Notes: generated by a model not told the origin, from the sequence alone. DNA of 64,000 nt from Didymodactylos carnosus (GCA_905250885.1 CAJNOQ010000023.1:1-64000); one strand, 5' to 3'. Counted from the first letter of the stretch, positions 14,101-28,043 are shown. Made by a program: numbers and translations.

Positions 14101-17072
14101 ATGAATAAATGAAGTATTGTTTAAATACGACGTGGATAGTGGACTAAAAAAAATAGTTAGATTCTCGCACGGTATACAAAAAATTGCTTTAAGTATTTCT
14201 TGTCAAGCACAAAGTCAGAAGAGTGCATGCATCTTTCGACTGTACACTCGGTTTCCATTAGAAAAAGTTTGATATATAAAAGCCATATTAGAACAAGGAC
14301 ATGATAGACAAGCCGCACATAATTCTATAGACACCGAATCTTAGAAGAAAAAAATGAACTAAAACTAGAAAGTAAACATTTATTTTACGTAGCAGTTTCG
14401 TCTAATTTTCTACATTATTTATCAGAAGAAAAAACGGTTGAACATCATCGTAAACCTACCGGATATATCTTGTTTGTTCGTTCCAGTATGGTTGAGACAT
14501 CCACTGTTCTTGTTGTTGTTGCATTAAATCAATATTATTCGGTAATAAAAAAGAAGATTGCCGTTGTTCTTGTATAGAAGAAAACGGCATAGAAGAAGAG
14601 TCTGGCAATATTGCCTGTGAATCAAAAGTTCTATTATCGTCTGGATGAAGAATATGTGATGATTGTTGTTGCGTTGAAGAGGAGAAGGAAGATGATTGTG
14701 GTAATTGCATAGATGAATAAGAGGAATGCGGTGGGTGAATAACTGCAGAATTATTATTATTGATAAACGATGAAGAGTTTGTTACGCTCGAAGACTGTGG
14801 TGGTGGTGAAATTGTTGTTGTCTTCGTTAATGGTATTGTCTGAATATCAGGTAATGTGTCTAAAAATTGTGTTGTCCAATCGTACATTGCAGAATCTACA
14901 AAAAACGTGAGAAAAAAATGTTTTCTGAATAAATTATGACTGATTTTCTTACTATGTTTTGTTGGATGCATAAATCGGTCTTCAGCTGTATTTGTGTCAT
15001 CAGATAAACGTAGTCCTGATAAAAGTCCTTCAAAATGAAAAGTACCAGGAGCTGCTAATGGTAATTGATGATTGCCTGATGTTGACTGCGCTTGATTCAA
15101 ATAGTATTCACTAACTAAATCATCAATTGTTGCATCACCAATATTTGAACTCTAAACAACATAAAATAAGGTCAGAAAACTTGGAGAACAAGTTGCTGTT
15201 GTTTGGCTCTATTTAGTCTCTGCCACCGCAAAAGCAAATATATTATATTCTTTTGATTCTTATGAAACTACTCCAAATAATTTTCGAACGAAGGAATGTA
15301 AGTTATATACTCAGAACTCTAGCGTTTTTGCTGTTTTTTACGCATTCTCACGATCTTAATCAAATAAATAATCATAGTGGTTATGATCGTAAGTTTGCCT
15401 AGTAGAGCCCTATTATAACCTTAGAGCCTCTACGTCTAATCTTAACATCGTTCTCAGTATGCATTCATAATTTTCAAATCATTCAAGGATTATTTACGAT
15501 TTTATAGCCTCTGGGTAGGATCTTAAAAACATCTAGTGCCCCTCGTTATAGTCTTGAAACCGTACAATCTTAAAACTGCTGCGAGATCTATAATTGTTAT
15601 CTTTTTGTTCAGGGATCGTACCCATGTGGTCGATTTTTACTAAAAACCGACGATGGTTAACCGCAGTTATCAAAATAATTAACAGCCGGGAGAAATTTTA
15701 TATTTTAGCTCCAAACGGGGCTGCTTGTGCCTTTCTTCTTCATTGTTGATATTCTTAAACTTTCCTTCTCACAAACATCATGTTTTATGTCAAAACAGTT
15801 ATAGTAATACACAAATAAAAATTTTAGTTTATTTAGATTAGATCCTTGGTAAGTAACGATCACGCCTGCTGCCAAAAAAACTTCGTTCCACTTAGAAGCT
15901 CCCGCCAGTTTTTAGGTCGTTCATCAATCCGTCCTCCAAGAAAGAGTATTTTTATGTTGGCAGACATATTGTGTTTTTGCTGGGAATTTTGTTTTTATTT
16001 TGCAAAATGTGCACCGCGTGATCTAGAGAAGTACGCTACGTAGAAAACTTCTGAATATGGGAGGATAATCTGCCGATATTGAAGATTGATCAATGCACAT
16101 TTTTCTCTCAAATAAAGGTCCAGATTCGGTGCCATAAGCTGCACAAGTGGAAGTAAAATGTGTTTTGGACTTAGATAATTATTGTTATTTTATTGTCTGG
16201 CCCCATTTAGTCAAAGAAAGAAAAATAATTTTTTTAATTATGGGTTGTTTATAAATAAAAACATAGAGACATTTAATTAATGAAAAGAGAATTTTAAGTT
16301 AGAAGAAAGAAAGAGGAAAATAAAAAGACGATTTGTTATTTCATAACAGAAGGAATACTGAACAACTAGAAATTCATTGATTATTGAAACGCAGATTTAA
16401 ACACGTTTGGTAAAAACCTGCGTTTGAGTCGAACGCGTTTAAATGCTTTTATATGTGAGGACCGTTCGAACACTTTTTTTCAAGCGTGTTTGTTCAGCGT
16501 CGTAAAACGTTTGACGATTAAAGGCGGTTAAACGCAGAAAATATTTAATACCCGAAACGCGTTCGAATTATTGAACACGGTTTAAGGAATTTTCAAAGCT
16601 ATCGTTTAAACCAACTAAAATCACAACGAAAGTGTTGTCGTGAACCCCCTATTGACTGCGCACCGCCTATGGCAGATTCAGATTGGATACAGTCTGTCGA
16701 TGTCGCAACTTGCGCGTAGCGCAATTACTCTCTAGTTTCACCTTCATGAATTTCTGCTGCATACTGTGCATCTACCCACTAAAGTTCTTTTATTACCAGC
16801 ATTTCAACATTGCACAGCAGAATAGTAGTAGAAAGAAATTGCTTATAATAAAATAACTGTACTTACACCAAACGTATTGTTGTTTTGTTTAATTAAACCA
16901 TCCTATAAAATAAAATGCAAATTCTAGTTTAGTGTCTGTCATTTTAACGTAATAGAACATCATTCATCACCTGCGTAACTAGCGTATTATCTCTCGCATA
17001 AAATTGACTGAGCTTAATCAATGGATTTGTTTGTCCACATTCCGAATCAATTAACCCTTTTAAAGCAGCCAT
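11167..17072 (-). CDS. PEX5: Peroxisomal targeting signal 1 receptor PEX5
   Basis: Shuttling receptor that binds the C-terminal SKL-type signal of matrix proteins and docks on PEX14/PEX13. About 14 exons encode roughly 750 residues (human about 600-640). The start at 17072 gives [18 protein letters not shown], which has the conserved N-terminal Cys (residue 11) used for monoubiquitination during recycling. The following exons carry [14 protein letters not shown] and three WxxxF/Y-type PEX14-binding motifs, DWTTQF, DWIDEF and SWLDDF, in a Ser/Gln-rich linker that explains the extra length. The TPR domain begins near [11 protein letters not shown] and includes [59 protein letters not shown] and [13 protein letters not shown], all very close to animal PEX5. 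The C-terminal helical bundle is [13 protein letters not shown], and the protein ends KIFDIE. A 5' UTR intron acceptor lies at 17139. Introns at 12828-13543 and 15155-16868 are unusually long. Confidence 0.96.
12931..12980. repeat. Direct repeat, copy 1, in a PEX5 intron
   Basis: A pyrimidine-rich 50-bp segment containing TATCCTTATCTCTCTCAAT. It recurs with few changes at 13311-13361 in the same intron. Confidence 0.75.
13311..13361. repeat. Direct repeat, copy 2, in a PEX5 intron
   Basis: Second copy of the segment at 12931-12980, about 380 bp away. Both contain TATCCTTATCTCTCTCAAT preceded by a TTTTGTGyTTTGCTTC block. Confidence 0.75.
16385..16620. repeat. CpG-rich block of CGTTTAAA-like words in a PEX5 intron
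   Basis: In otherwise CpG-poor intron sequence this block contains many variants of AACGCGTTTAAA, GTTTAAACG and CGTTCGAA in both orientations. It lies in the 1.7-kb intron that separates PEX5 exons 2 and 3. It looks like an inserted repeat of unknown family. Confidence 0.4.
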
Positions 17073-18248
17073 CAATAGAAAAAAATAAGATTTAGGGAAA
17101 AGATGATTCGGTAGATTACTAGATGAAAGTTTTTGAATCTAAAATAAAGAGAGTTTTGAAGACATTTTGATAAACATATCCGAAGCCAGAACTATCCCAA
17201 AGCACCATTATACACTAACAAAAACAGTCTGACGAGCATATTTTCATTTGAAGTCCTCGTGTTGAAAGAGTGATGACCATTAGCAAAGAAAAACAAATAA
17301 ATAGTAGATAATAATCAGTTTCTTGGCTCTATGCCAACACGACGTAAAAGTTCATATAAGCGAACCAATTACATCTGAGTATCGAATAATTCAAATTACC
17401 TATGCACTTACACATATGTAGATATTTAGAACTCTTAATTGTATTTGAAATTGTTCAGTTCTTCTTAATATCTGAAACGTCAAATTTTCAGACTAGTTTA
17501 GTAGAGAAATATTTCTTCACATACGTCTATGATTTATCTGTATATAATAAACATTCTTTGTGTAATGCATCGTTCCGCTTATGAATTCAAATTGAACGCA
17601 TGGTTTCCAAGTGCTTTTTGTTGTATAAAGAACAAAATGGAGATGAAAAGGTTTTCTTTCTTTTATATTAAACGACGTGTGCCTCCTCTATTTATGCTCT
17701 GTATAATATGATATATAGTAGAGTTAATAGAAGAAATTGATTTTATTAAATGAGTGAAAAACCGACGAGATTTATACACTTTGATTTTGTCAAATTTCTC
17801 TATAACTTGATTGTTTCATTCAAATGATTTATTTTCTCGAACAGATTGCAACTAAGGTTAAGTCATGCAGTTTATTAAATCCTAACTAGTCGTGTCTGAA
17901 GCCCCTTGTTGTAAAGTAATTAATTAATTGTATCGTTTAACCAGATGTAAAACGAACAGTTTACGTGTGGTAAGAGGTTGGATTTTCTTTCTATTTTTTG
18001 GATTGATCGAGACAGCAAGTGATAGTACTGGTGGCCAAAGTACTGTTTATTGATATTGTGGTTTTTGAGCGGTGTGATGTTTAAGATGTATATTTTATTT
18101 CTATTGAAGATCATAAGTCCCGTAGTTGTAAATAATAATATAGCCCTTATGATCGTTGTCTGTCAGATCAAACAATGATCATTTTGTAATGATACAGCAA
18201 TAAATTCTTTACTAGCCTTATCTATTTGGGACATTATAACAAAACAAT
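17073..18248. promoter_or_regulatory. Divergent upstream region between PEX5 and the CELF-like gene
   Basis: The two genes start head to head, 1.18 kb apart, so this interval must hold both promoters. The first 66 bp are PEX5 5' UTR up to a splice acceptor at 17139. No TATA box or known operator can be asserted by eye. Confidence 0.5.
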
Positions 18249-19552
18249 ATGAGTGCGTCCGCATTTGGCGAATCGTATGATCAATCAGGCGATATTGGAA
18301 CTTTAGTAGCGGGCCATCGTCAGCAAGAAAATGTATGGGGATCATTTCCACCTGTAACAACATCTCCGCTGCCAGCATTCAATGGTAGCAATAATCCAAA
18401 TCGACAACAATGGTCTAGCTCAGCACCACAATCTCCACAGATACTCTTGGGGCAACAAGATGGTGGTGTGTTCTTTGATCATGTATTTAGTGGAAACATA
18501 ACACAACACCAGCAACTACCGTCGTCACAAAATCATTGGGATTCACCCGATATTGGGCGTAAGTCGCCGCAATCGTCATCACAACATTGTTGGCCAACAT
18601 TAATGCCACAACAGCATTCATCGATTGCTCAATATCACGACAGCGAAACAAATTATCTTAAAGCTCAACCACATTTAGATTTTTCTTCTCAGACACAACA
18701 ATATTCCTACCCTCAACAACTACCATACAATCATTCAAATAATGAAACTTTATCTCATATCAATCGCAATGTAGCTTATCCACCTGATAGTACCTTTACA
18801 CCCACGACGTCTGATGATGGCAGTATAAATAATTTTCCATTATTATCTAATGGATTAACTCAACAGCAACAAGCTGATTTATATTTGCAAGCGTATTTCT
18901 CAGCACAACAAGTATTGAAAGGACGACAACCACAGCATCAACAACAACAAATGGATATCATAGGTCAATTAGAAAGACTTCATTTAACACCTCAATCACC
19001 GCTTCAACAGTCGTTAGATCCATCCGTTTATGGTCAAACACAATTTTCATTTGATCCTCGCACACAATCACCATCACAATCTACAATGTTCCGTTCTCCA
19101 TTACCATCCCTTCCAACATTTGCCGCTACTCCACAACGCTATCAATTCCCATCACAACTGGTTGGTTCACGTTTCGATAATGCAAATTATCGTACGACAA
19201 AAAGCGGAAAACAACATATTGGACCAGATGGTTCAAATTTGTTTATATGTCATTTACCACAAGACTACACTGATATTCAATTAAACCAAATGTTTTCACA
19301 ATTTGGTTAGTTTTTATATTTTACTTGTTTTTACACATTAGTTAATAATATTTTGTTATTTTGTTTTCCTTAGGTCATGTATTATCAGCAAAAGTATTTG
19401 TTGATAAAAAAACAAATCAGTCGAAGTGTTTTGGTTTTGTTAGCTACGATAATCCAAATTCAGCGTTTACTGCTATTACACGAATGGATGGCTACAGTAT
19501 TGGTTCAAAGCGTTTAAAAGTCGAATTAAAAAAAGCAAGGAGAAATTCATAA
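18249..19552 (+). CDS. CELF/Bruno-like RNA-binding protein with a single RRM
   Basis: Two exons (18249-19305 and 19374-19552) encode about 411 residues. The first 310 or so are rich in Gln, Ser, Pro and His with poly-Gln stretches, which suggests a disordered, prion-like tail. The C-terminal 90 residues are one RRM: RNP2 is LFICHLP, and RNP1 is [11 protein letters not shown] inside [16 protein letters not shown]. The RRM ends in [18 protein letters not shown]. This matches RRM3 of the CELF (CUGBP/Bruno) family very closely, including the LSAKVF-type strand. CELF proteins bind GU-rich mRNA and control splicing, deadenylation and translation. Family members usually have RRM1 and RRM2 as well, and none is seen here. 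The intron falls inside the RRM at FG/HV. The first in-frame ATG was chosen as the start. A non-coding or coding upstream exon cannot be excluded. Confidence 0.85.
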
Positions 19553-21212
19553 ATTACATGTTATGTGTTATTTTTCTGAATAGGGAAGAACAGTAGTCGC
19601 TCCCACATAGATTTGATCTGATAAATCTGTAATAGAAAAATGCCAAGATCTGTATGTGTTTCCTATGTGTTAATTATATTCTCTGAAAGAGTGTGTCGAG
19701 AGCTTTTTATGTTGTTATTATTTCATGAAAAATGTTTTGAATCATCCCTTTTAATCTTTGTTTTTTTTTAAAATTATTTATTTAATTTATTTATTGTTTT
19801 ACTTTGTTTGCATGTATCGTGTGCTTTTTGTTGTTTTTTTTTCGTGTATAGAGATGGGATATATATGACGATATTCATTCAACATGCAACAGAGAGAGGT
19901 TCTTGCCACTTGTTTATAGGTAAAATGTGTTTTCTTTTTGTTTGTTTTTTCTTCGACATATTATATGTACTTTTTTAAGTAAGAGAGAGCGAGAGAGGAA
20001 GAGCGATACTTGTATAGGTTAGTCTCCTCTATTCTATTTTTTCTGAAAACCGATTTTTATCGACTTATCGATCGTTTGGTTTTGTTTAGCACAGTGTTTT
20101 TTCAACAACAAAAAAAAAATATTTTCTGTCTTTCGCCGTTCTATTTTAGTTTTATTTATTTATAGTGTGTGTTTTGAACTTTTTTTTTAGCGAGTTTGTT
20201 TGTTTTTCTCGCACATGTACTACTTTTTTTTCCGTGTTTCATTTTTTTCTGTTTTTTTTCACTGTTTTGCTGTAAACAAACAACAAAAAAATGTGTTATC
20301 TGTTGACAAAAAAACATCGTGTTTTTTTCTCCTTAATGTGTATTCTCTAATCTACCTGGCTGTTTTTTTGCTCTTGTTTGTTGCTGCTGTGTTTAACATA
20401 AATACATAACTATACAGATGGAAAGTGGAGGAGAAGTCGAACAAAATTTGGGGACAAAATATAAAACATATCAAATCTTCATCAAACTCAGCTTAAAAAG
20501 TAGACTTTGTTTTGTCTTAAATGGAAAAAAGTACTCGTACCTGTTCACGTTGATTATTCATTTTTAAAGATGAGAATATTAGTGTTTTTGTCAAAGGATA
20601 CAAAGCTCTTTGCGTGATGTGTCAGATAATGTAACTGGAACGGCACGTTCACTAATGATCAAATGTGTCGCCGTAAAAATTTAGTGAATCAGTGAGAAAG
20701 TCTGGAATTTTTGACATAACAGCCCTTCTCTTCAGACCATACCATAATTATTTCTCTTTTTTAAGTAAGAATGCAATACGTGGATTGTTTATAACCTTTT
20801 GCAATGTTTTTTTTTCGACTAAAAAATATGTATAGATCTTAAATAAGCTCATTCAATTTCAAAATCTCTACACAGAGATGGAGATACAAAACTCAACTTT
20901 TCAGTAGACTCAGCATTTTGAAACGAAACCATGGTAAAAAAAGCGTTAAATATCATTAGAACACAGAATTTTAGAAATGTTTTTGGTATAATTTAAATTT
21001 CATATCGGTTTCGTATGTAAAGAGAATGTTTACTTTTTCGCTTTTTTTGATAGTATGAAATTCGCATGGTTTTCTATTTTGAATATCTTTTTTACGGAAA
21101 AACTTTTCTCCCCAGAAATTAAATGATTTTGTAGAGAATTATATTCATCGAATGCGTTTATTTAAGATCGTCTACACATATTTTACAATAGAAAAAAAAG
21201 CATTGCAATAGC
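19553..21212. other. 3' flank of the CELF-like gene and intergenic DNA
   Basis: T-rich sequence (19553-20400) with long T-runs, which looks like a 3' UTR and terminator region of the CELF-like gene. It is followed by AT-rich DNA with no gene that I can support. Confidence 0.45.
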
Positions 21213-22786
21213 GAACAGTAGTTTATGCGCTATTAATTATGCATCGTTAGGATTTATGCAATTTCATCTGCACACATAATAGTGAAAGCAGCGATAATGC
21301 GACTTATTCTTGGCAGAAGTATTGTTTTATTCATAGAATATATACTAAGAAAAACACGAATTTTTGCCTGATTGAAAAATGTAGACTATAGTGACATTTC
21401 ACAGTTACATTCTTTGTTTCATATTGACTATAAAGTTGTTTCCTATTGGCGTGTAAAGTTAGGAACTTTACAATTATTTAACAGCGACGCACTGGACAGA
21501 TTTTGATGAATTTCAGTGCTTAAGGCTTTTAAGAGGCGATCTTTCTTTTTGAAATTCCTTCCGCACAGTTAAAAGGTAACCTATTCAACGTTGAACAAAA
21601 CAAGACGTTCTACACTCCGCCACGGGTCCTTTCTCCGCTAAGGTACAGAGGTTCGCTGAGGTTAGTCAAATCCTTGTACTTAGAGCATACGAAAAGTAAC
21701 GCGATTTGCAGGTAAAAACCCGCAGACTAGAGGTAATTAAGTTTTCACTTCAGCAAGTATTCGAGCTAGTAGACATTGATTACCCACGCACTATAAATTC
21801 GTTTCACAACATTTACTGAAAGCTTTTTCGAATCATCTTTGATTGAAAAATTGAGTATTTTGGTAACAGCACTGCATACAACGATTAAGAACTATTTTGA
21901 TCGGTTAATTTTCTTGAACATGGTCGATTAAAGAAATATAGCGAATACATAAAGCGGTAGTAGGTCACAAGTTCTAGATTTGATACACATAAACGGACTT
22001 CAGTTCTTCGAATTAGAAGGATTACAAGAGAGAAATCTCTACCGACTACAGTTGACGCAACAAGTTAGCCTCACAACAATGTTTCATGCCTTTTCTCAAA
22101 CTAACTAGCGAAATACTCTTAAAAAATAGACAGATACGGAAAGAGAGCAAATGTATAATCACCAATATTATATCAAAATTCCCTAAAACTACTTATCAAG
22201 GGAGTGAAACAGCAAGGTCATCAGATAGTGTTTCAGAGTCATTATTACAACGTTCAACCGTATATTCACAAAGCTGTTTTTTAGTATCTCGCATCAAAAC
22301 GTATCTAAATATTTTATATTCACCGTATTCTACGGGTCCAATACTACGTGGTTTTCCGGTGTTCTCTCTAATTCATAAGTATAATAAATCAAACGACCTT
22401 TAATCACTGCATTGAGTGTTGTAACAAAATAGATGAATTTTTCAATGAAAGATGATTCGAAAAAAACTTTCAGCAAATGTTTACCTGGTATCGACCACAC
22501 CGTTGGAATTTGGAGGTAAACAAATGGTATTTTTTTCTGTGCGGTACCTCCAAATTCGAAATCTTTTTGAAACGATTTCTGCACAGTTAAAAAGTCACTA
22601 TAGTCTACATTTTTCAATCAGGCAAAATTCATGTTTTTCTTAGTGTATATTCGATGGATAAAACAATACTTCTGCCAAGAATCAAGTCGAATTATCGCTG
22701 TTTTCACTATTATATGTACAGGTGGCAATATAAAAATAGGCCAAAATCCTAACGATGCATAATTAATAGCGCATAAACTACTGTTC
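21213..22786. mobile_element. Unclassified element with about 185-bp inverted arms
   Basis: The left arm 21213-21395 and the right arm 22594-22786 are inverted copies of each other. Shared words include TTTTTCAATCAGGCAAAA, AAAACAATACTTCTGCC, CCTAACGATGCATAATTAAT and AGCGCATAAACTACTGTTC. The 1.2-kb interior has a further direct repeat around GAAATTCCTTCCGCACAGTTAAA (about 21547) and its relative at about 22565. No transposase was recognised inside. The structure suggests a non-autonomous DNA transposon or foldback element. Target-site duplications could not be fixed by eye. Confidence 0.6.
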
Positions 22787-22824
22787 ACTTCCCGAACGAA
22801 TAAAATGTATCGAGTATTGGACAA

Positions 22825-23050
22825 TCCTATCTAGGTAATCTAATTCAATATCCAATATACCTGGATACAGGTAAAAAGAAAGTATTGGGTATTGGGCAAT
22901 ATAAACTAGCTAACCCAATACAGTAGTCAATATACCTAGATAACCCAATACCATACCTAATATATCTAGATAACCTAATAAAGTGACACCTATATCTAGA
23001 TATTTTACAGTAGAATTGCCCAATACCCGATAAAATATCTAGATATTTTC
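22825..23050. repeat. Degenerate minisatellite
   Basis: Repeated variants of ATACCTAGATAACCCAATA and TATCTAGATATTTT, in units of about 20-30 bp, immediately outside the right arm of the neighbouring inverted-repeat element. Confidence 0.6.
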
Positions 23051-23100
23051 ATGTATGCTTTTTTTTTCTACTATAAAACATGTGTAGAAGATCTTAAATA

Positions 23101-23181
23101 CATAAATTTGATTTGATGTATGCTAAATGAGCATTCGTACATTGGTATGTTGGTAAAGGTATGGAAGAAGGCGCATTTGCT
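23101..23181 (+). pseudogene. Alpha-tubulin gene fragment
   Basis: Twenty-seven codons read HKFDLMYAK, stop, [17 protein letters not shown]. They match the same stretch of the intact alpha-tubulin gene at about 24267-24347 at 24 of 27 positions. At DNA level the two agree at about 76 of 81 bases. The changes include CGG to TGA at the internal stop and two Glu codons altered (to Lys and Ala). The fragment lies on the opposite strand, about 0.9 kb past the tubulin stop codon. Similarity stops abruptly on both sides, so this is a short inverted copy and not a decayed full gene. Confidence 0.85.
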
Positions 23182-23612
23182 CCTTTGGAACTTCTGGCCA
23201 AAGCTTGACTAGCGTTTGTTCAGCTTTTTGAGCTCTACCGAACGGTGTGGTCGGCAAGCTTCCATCTGGTTCCTAAAGCTCGCTATTCCTTTTCCAAAAC
23301 AAAGCTAAAATTTCGAATTTTGAAATTCAAATTCAAATTCAAAACTTCAAGCTGGAGTCTTGAATTTTTTCAAAATGTAGATCAAACATTTCTCTGCTGG
23401 ACGATCTACTCGAAATGTTTCTAAAAGCAAAGACTTTTTGTAAAAAATTATTTTGTACAGTTACGTGTGTCAGAACGCAGAGTTTTCTAGAAACTCTGCT
23501 TTTGCCTATTTTGAAATAAATTTGAATTAACCACCCGATAGAAACACTATAAAGCCAAACAAGAGAAGGAAAAATGTGGTTCAAATTTTCGCTGATGGGT
23601 AACACCGCTATA

Positions 23613-23675
23613 GGGACATTTGCTGATGTAATTGCACAGACTTTAAGTCTGTGCAATTACATCAGCAAATGTCCC
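23613..23675. repeat. Perfect 31-bp hairpin with 1-nt loop
   Basis: The arms 23613-23643 and 23645-23675 pair without mismatch around a single T. The arm contains TTTGCTGATGTAATTGCACA. No gene context explains it. Confidence 0.85.
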
Positions 23676-24095
23676 TTTTATTTATTTAATTCGATTACAT
23701 GTATGTTATATAATCGTGTATTACTTATTAGCTCGATACTTTGCTGAGGAAAAGAAATTACACATACACTAGTACAAAGAACTAGTGTGAATAATGTTGT
23801 GAAACTTGAGTATATTTTATTTATTTATTAACAAACTAACCGACAAAACATTAAATTTCATAAACATGCAAAACTTCTCGAACAAAAATGAGGAAGAGTT
23901 CGTTCAGTCTTATAGTGAAAGAAGTCTAAAATCAAATTATATAATACTTGTGATCTTATATACCATGTGACTGTTACTTAGTTATGAATAGCTTATATAT
24001 AAATGTTATTCTCTGCATTTCAATTTTCTTTTAATAGTATTCCAAAACCAAATATCTCTGTAGTATATGGAAGACATTCGTCGTATAAATCATTA

Positions 24096-26204
<2,109 letters not shown>

Positions 26205-26926
26205 TATAATTGATATTTATGTTTTGCTTTATTTTGTGAAGACACTCGACGTTTGTTACAACAGTTAATACTTAAAAAAGAAGACGAAGCGCATTACTCA
26301 ATACTCATTTATACATGTATCTTTCTCTCTTTATGTTTTTCTTCTTCATCGCCTATACAATAAATATCTCAATGTTGGATATGTAACTAATGTCGCATAG
26401 AGCGAACAAAAAAGAAAAGAAAATGCACATATTATTATATATATTCATAACTCATCGATTTTACACATCTAATCATGTGTACGCTTTATCTAGTATATAT
26501 ACATAGCCCGTCATACTATATTTAAAGATAAAAAAAATGTTAGAATGTAATAGAGAGTGAATCTCGGCAGAAGAGAGAATAAAGAAGAATTTTGGTGTTT
26601 TTTCTGTGATCTCAAGCTATTCGCTAACAATCATTTCTCTCTTTTTTTTATCATTTTGTTTGTTAGCCTGAAATAAGAAGAACTCATTTTTTTCTACTAG
26701 ACTATTCTACAAATTGGGAATTATTTTTTTTCGTCAGAAATGATTGTCTTGACTTGCTCGCAAAGCAAGCAATTGAGAGGAAAACACGAGATATTATGAT
26801 CATGGTAGCAAAAAATGTACAAAAGCATGTTCTGTTTTTCTGATTTAAGATTTTTCTCAGCTAGTACACTTACCGTGATTTACTCCTACGTTCAAGGCTG
26901 TTTTTTGACAATATCAGATGTAACAT

Positions 26927-26964
26927 ACTACTGAATTTCTTTCTAATGAAAGAAATTCAGTAGT
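26927..26964. repeat. Perfect 17-bp hairpin with 4-nt loop
   Basis: Arms 26927-26943 and 26948-26964 (ACTACTGAATTTCTTTC and its complement) pair fully around TAAT. Confidence 0.8.
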
Positions 26965-27667
26965 CCTTTTTCCAAAAGTTCCATCTTTGATAGAATGCTA
27001 TCGTTTTTTGGTATAATAGTTTATGACTCATTTACTATAACGATTAATTATCATGGATAAATTTCATTTTGTTTTCTATACGCGCTACGGTTGGGCACAC
27101 TAAAGATAAGAATCTTTGTAGAGCTCGATGTGTTCTATCACTTTTTTAATGCAAAGGGTTTATGTCACACATTTTAGTTTAAAAAAGGATTAATTGAAAA
27201 CAGTCAGTCTCAGAAGAATGTTTAAGTAGTTTCAATTTAAACGCTCAATGTTTAGAACTCTACGAATTATTGTTCGTTTCGAAAAAGACCAACTGCCAAA
27301 AGACCAACTTCAAAATTTGGATAATCATTGATTACTTACTATCTATTCCTTTCTTAACATAAAAAGCGACGTGATGTCAATCCTGTAGCTCGACGGATAT
27401 TTTAAACCATTTTTAAATAAAAAAAAAGATAGACTCTCACTTGTGTTTCATTTTAAAGAGAACACTTTGAGCTGTCTATCATGGAAAAATTAATTGATTT
27501 TTATTCCTACTTTTTGGGCTTATAAGCTGGTTTGCATACTAACAACATAATTCTTCCTGAATAGAGTGGCTTCGGGACGGGCAGATGGGTACAGACCAGA
27601 TCTTTAATTTAACACAATAAATTCTTTGGATAAAATCAAACGCAGAATAAAATTTTTTATTAATTAA

Positions 27668-27808
27668 GCTTTTGACAAAATATGGCATAATGATCAGGCT
27701 GTTCGCATATTACATGATCAAAGAAGGCGATTAGAAGGAGTTGATAACTCGCAAATGATTGTTTACTTGTGCTTACCAGAAGAGATGGAGAGGTATCGAA
27801 AGATTAAG
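27668..27808 (+). pseudogene. Exon-like fragment of an unrecognised gene
   Basis: An open stretch of about 45 codons reads FDKIWHNDQAVRILH and continues through QRRRLEGVDNSQ to LPEEMERYRKIK. It has an AG acceptor-like start and a GT donor-like end, and a charged, helical composition unlike random AT-rich DNA. No neighbouring exons were found on either side. It is read as an isolated exon or a pseudogene remnant. I do not recognise the family. Confidence 0.35.
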
Positions 27809-28043
27809 TAATCATTTGATTTTTTTTATACTAACACGAATAATGTCATTTCAATAGTCTTTGAAATCATGTGTTATTGATCGTCTTACATTTATTTAAA
27901 TTTTTGACCTCTTTCAGTAAGATTTATCAGGACCGAAAAAAGGAAATTTAATGCTTAAATAGAACCGGATGTTGTCATCTTAGGAGCCCTGAAAAGAATA
28001 TTTTCGTATTGTTTTAATTTTAAAAAGTCAACAATTGTAAGAA

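Larger units (their letters stand above)
26205..28043. other. Upstream of alpha-tubulin and intergenic DNA
   Basis: Contains the tubulin promoter at its left end, a short perfect hairpin at 26927-26964 and an exon-like fragment at 27668-27808 (both listed). The remainder is AT-rich with no recognised gene. Confidence 0.45.
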
